From CAWDBV01 sp963800705 (GTDB taxonomy: Bacteria > Actinomycetota > Thermoleophilia > Solirubrobacterales > 70-9): a stretch of 64,000 bases of DNA. Numbering within the stretch: position 1 is the stretch's first letter; the number at the start of each line of letters is the position of its first letter. A model generated the notes under the pieces. It had not been told where the DNA came from, made no database searches, and saw only the letters and a list, made by a program, of their open reading frames with translations. Below, in pieces: positions 61,491-64,000 of this stretch. A program made the translations under genes and the position numbers. The stretch covers positions 62,001 through 126,000 of the forward strand of contig CAWDBV010000003.1 in NCBI GenBank assembly GCA_963800705.1, written 5' to 3'.

Positions 61491-62255
61491 GTGCTGCTCG
61501 CGATCGACATCGGCAACACCCAGACCCACTTCGGCTGCTTCGAGGGCAGCGAGCTGGTCCACGACTGGCGCTTCGGCACCGACCCGAGGGCAACCGGGGA
61601 CCAGGTCGCGGTCCGGATCGGCAGTCTCCTGGGGCTGAACGAGAAGCGTTTCGACCAGATTGACGCCGCGATCGTCTCCTCGGTGGTGCCGACCCTGATC
61701 CCCGAATACGAGCGGATGTCGCGCGACTACATCGGCCGCGAGTGCCTGATGGTCGGGCCGGCGCTGAAGACCGGGATGCCGATCAAGGTCGACAACCCGC
61801 ACGAGCTCGGTGCCGACCGGCTCGTCAACGCGGTCGCGGCCAACGATCTTCTCGGCGGCGCCTGCGTCTCGGTCGACTTCGGAACCTCGACCAACTTCGA
61901 CGTCGTCTCGGGCGAGGGCGAGTACCTCGGCGGTGTGATCGGGCCCGGGCTCGAGATCTCGCTCGAGGCGCTGAGCTCGCGGACCGCGAAGCTGCCCCAG
62001 ATCGACGTCACCAAGCCCCCGGCGGCGATCGGGCGCAATACCCAGGACGCGATCGAGTCCGGCTTCGCCTACGGGTTCGCCGGCCTCGTCGACGGCATCA
62101 ACCGGCGGATCGCCGGCGAGCTCGACGGCGATCCCGAGGTGATCGCCACGGGCGGGCTCGCGGGCACGATCGCGCCGCTCTGCGAGACGATCGACCGGGT
62201 CGACGACCTGCTTACGCTGACCGGCCTACGCTTGATCCATGAGCGCAACGCCTGA
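61491..62255 (+). CDS. coaX: Type III pantothenate kinase
   Basis: The 254-residue kinase has the ASKHA fold motifs: LLAIDIGNTQTHFGCF (phosphate 1), IVSSVVPTL, PHELGADRLVNAVAAND (pantothenate contact), SVDFGTSTNFDVV (phosphate 2) and VIATGGLAGTI. It phosphorylates pantothenate, the first step to coenzyme A. The GTG at 61491 fits the -10 box and the family N terminus better than the longer open frame. Confidence 0.94.
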   Translation: MLLAIDIGNTQTHFGCFEGSELVHDWRFGTDPRATGDQVAVRIGSLLGLNEKRFDQIDAAIVSSVVPTLIPEYERMSRDYIGRECLMVGPALKTGMPIKVDNPHELGADRLVNAVAANDLLGGACVSVDFGTSTNFDVVSGEGEYLGGVIGPGLEISLEALSSRTAKLPQIDVTKPPAAIGRNTQDAIESGFAYGFAGLVDGINRRIAGELDGDPEVIATGGLAGTIAPLCETIDRVDDLLTLTGLRLIHERNA

Positions 62256-63241
62256 ACAACCCGCATCTAACCGAGCCGTTCGAGATCGGCGACGTCGAGA
62301 TCGCCAACCGCGTCCTGCTCGCGCCGCTGGCCGGGATCGGCAACTGGTTCGTGCGCCTGCAGGCGCGCCGCCACGGCGCCGGGCTCGCGGTCTCGGAGAT
62401 GGTCTCGAGCTTCGGCATCCACTACCGCAACGAGCGCACCATGCGCGAACTGCTCCAGATCCACCCCGACGAGCACCCGGTCTCGATCCAGCTCTTCGGC
62501 CAGGACCCCGAGGTGATGGGCTCGGCGGCCGCGACGGTGGCCGAGGCCGGGGCCGAGCTGATCGACATCAACATGGGTTGCCCGGTGCGCAAGGTCTGCA
62601 AGACCGGGGCGGGCTCGGCGCTCTTGAAAGACCACGACCTCGCGCTCAGGCTGGCATCCGCGGCGGTTTCCGGATCCGATCTGCCCGTGACGGTGAAGCT
62701 GCGCTCCGGGATCACCCCGGACGACCGGCTCGGTTTCGAGCTCGCGATCCGCCTCGTCGAGGAGGCAGGTGTCTCGGCGATCGGCTTCCACCCGCGCTCT
62801 GCCGAGGTCCACCACAAGGGGGCGCCCGACTACGCGCTCGCCCGCGAGCTCGTCGACGCGATCGAGGTGCCGGTGATCATCTCCGGCGGTCTCGAGACCG
62901 CCGAGGCGGCCCGAAACGCCTACGCCGAGTCGGGGGCGGCGGCGGTGATGGTCGCGCGCGGATCGCTCGGCAACCCGTGGATCTTCGAGGAGCTGACCGG
63001 CCGGCGAACCGAGCCGCCGACGCGCGATCAGGTGCTCGCCGAGCTGCGCTGGGTGATCGACCGCGCCGAGCAGCACCTGGGCGAGAAGCGCGCGGCGCGC
63101 TACCTGCGCAAGTTCTACCCCTGGTACCTGGAGTGGCTCGAGGTCGACAAGGAGCTCGCGGCGCGCTTCCAGGTCTCCGAGACGCTCGCCGAGGCACGGG
63201 CGCTGATCGACTCGCTCGAGCGGGTCGCGGTCGCGGCGTGA
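62252..63241 (+). CDS. dusB: tRNA-dihydrouridine synthase, probable CTG start
   Basis: The 329-residue enzyme has NRVLLAPLAGIGNWFVRLQA, DINMGCPVRKVCKTGAGSAL (catalytic Cys in CPVRKVC), VKLRSGITPDDRLGFE, FHPRSAEVHHKGAPDY and ARGSLGNPWIFEELTG. It reduces uridines in tRNA using FMN. The first barrel strand lies upstream of the only GTG in frame (62351), so the true start is earlier. A CTG at 62252 overlapping the coaX stop (CTGA) gives MNNPHLTEPFEIGDVEI. Alternatively an ATG at 62239 with one inserted base would serve. CTG is preferred because folK shows the same arrangement. Confidence 0.88.
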   Translation: MNNPHLTEPFEIGDVEIANRVLLAPLAGIGNWFVRLQARRHGAGLAVSEMVSSFGIHYRNERTMRELLQIHPDEHPVSIQLFGQDPEVMGSAAATVAEAGAELIDINMGCPVRKVCKTGAGSALLKDHDLALRLASAAVSGSDLPVTVKLRSGITPDDRLGFELAIRLVEEAGVSAIGFHPRSAEVHHKGAPDYALARELVDAIEVPVIISGGLETAEAARNAYAESGAAAVMVARGSLGNPWIFEELTGRRTEPPTRDQVLAELRWVIDRAEQHLGEKRAARYLRKFYPWYLEWLEVDKELAARFQVSETLAEARALIDSLERVAVAA

Positions 63242-64000
63242 CCCTGACCGCGCGGGTCGAGGACTGGCGCCGCCGCGGCGCGAGCGAGGAGTTCGACGGC
63301 CGCCGCATCCACGTCTTCAAGCGCGAGGGGCGGAGCGCGACCGCTGCTGCTGCTCCTGCACGGCTTCCCCTCGAGCTCCTATGACTGGCGGCCGATGCTC
63401 GACTCCGACGCCGGAGCCGACGGGCGGCGTCCTGGCCTTCGACTTCCTCGGCTTCGGGCTCTCCGAGAAGCCCCGCGACCACGACTACTCGCTGCTCTGG
63501 CAGGCCGACCTCGCCGAGGAGCTCGTCCGGCGCCACGCGCCCGGCGGCCCGGTCTTCGTCTGTCGCCCACGACATGGGGACCTCGGTCGCCAACGAGCTG
63601 ATGGCGCGCGACATCGACGGCTCGCTCTCGTTCGAGCTCGCCGGCGTGCTGCTGCTGAACGGCTCGATGGTCCAGGGCGCCGCGAGCCCGACCTTCGCCC
63701 AGCGGCTGCTCCGCGGGCCGCTCGGACCGATCGTCTCGCGGCTCTCGAGCGAGCGCTTCTTCCGCGCCCAGTTCGGCTCGATCTTTTCTCCGGGGCACCC
63801 GCTCACCGACGAGGAGGCCGAGGACCAGTGGTCGCTGCTGCGCTACGAGGCGGGCAGACGCTCGGCCACAAGACGATCGCCTACATGGAGGAGCGCTTCG
63901 AGCGCGCCGAGCGCTGGCACGGTGCGATCCGCGACTGGCCCGGGGCCGCTGTCGCTTGCCTGGGGGATGCTCGACCCGGTGGCGACGCCGAAGGTGCTCG
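63238..64000 (+). pseudogene. Alpha/beta hydrolase with several frameshifts, running off the window
   Basis: The GTG overlaps the dusB stop (GTGA). The first frame gives MTLTARVEDWRRRGASEEFD; after about 63340 a second frame holds LLLLLHGFPSSSYDWRPML. Further shifts near 63430, 63563, 63855 and 63945 are needed to read VLAFDFLGFGLSEKP, VAHDMGTSVANELMA and LSLAWGMLDPVATPKV. All motifs of an epoxide hydrolase or haloalkane dehalogenase-like enzyme are present in order, including the aspartate nucleophile in AHDMG. Five or more indels in 760 bases suggest poor sequence quality here, or a recent pseudogene. The 3' end lies outside. Confidence 0.7.

Noticed and set aside
62239..63384. A 381-codon plus-strand frame starting at the ATG in the coaX end
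   Set aside because: It is out of frame with the dusB motifs and has Arg-rich shadow composition. Only its first few codons could matter if dusB has an inserted base.

Overview
The window is a 64 kb piece of a high-GC, gene-dense bacterial chromosome. It most resembles an actinobacterium of the class Thermoleophilia (Solirubrobacterales type). The reasons are an actinobacterial-type IHF-like protein, secreted repeat proteins ending in a Cys/Lys-rich tail (CKKGRKLRKGKCVKK type), class III cyclases with zinc-ribbon or MerR-like N termini, an actinobacterial tilS-hpt-ftsH-fol-coaX gene order, and many genes with a -10 box only 6-7 bases before a GTG or ATG start. The taxonomy is inferred from content; no rRNA is present. 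There is no transposase, integrase, phage gene, tRNA, rRNA or CRISPR array, and no gene-free stretch longer than about 265 bases.

Layout. 1-7.4 kb: the end of a Mla/Mce-type ATPase gene, a zincin, an MMPL exporter followed by a membrane-anchored redoxin and a B3/B4 protein in overlapping order, small membrane proteins, and an IHF-like DNA-binding protein. 7.6-11 kb: a divergent pair made of an alpha-oxoamine synthase resembling serine palmitoyltransferase and a GNAT-like acyltransferase, with a 23 bp shared promoter region, then an AlkA-type glycosylase. 11.2-13.9 kb: thiZXY, a thiamin-precursor ABC transporter under a clear TPP riboswitch. 13.9-25.7 kb: a delta-60-repeat secreted protein; a MoxR/VWA pair; and a long minus-strand operon running from a large zinc-ribbon cyclase through an alpha/beta hydrolase that lacks its nucleophile, an SRPBCC protein, DUF2203 and a membrane protein to PPK2. 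25.7-44.4 kb: aldo/keto reductases, two tandem calcium/cation antiporters, an acyl-CoA dehydrogenase with a palindromic operator, a fused hydroxyacyl-CoA dehydrogenase/enoyl-CoA hydratase, a sirtuin, a PadR/SRPBCC pair, an ArsR/SRPBCC pair with its operator, a SABATH-type methyltransferase and a minus-strand metabolic operon. 44.4-50.9 kb: a three-domain peptidoglycan hydrolase, a purine nucleoside phosphorylase, an SCP2-like protein, a MerR-like cyclase and a CAP-domain protein. 50.9-64 kb: tilS-hpt-ftsH, an amine oxidase where folE is often found, folP, folB, folK, coaX and dusB, interrupted by minus-strand genes.

Three features cut across the window. First, about twenty genes carry TANNNT exactly 6-7 bases before the start codon, the signature of leaderless mRNAs; four of these boxes reuse the upstream gene's stop codon. 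Second, a 32-base palindromic repeat occurs four times, twice inside reading frames, with compensatory base changes in its stem. Third, six genes are broken by single-base frameshifts while their protein sequence stays intact on both sides, which points to sequence error in this assembly more than to decay.

The most promising functional lead is the synthase/GNAT pair at 7.6-10 kb, a possible sphingolipid-like lipid pathway.
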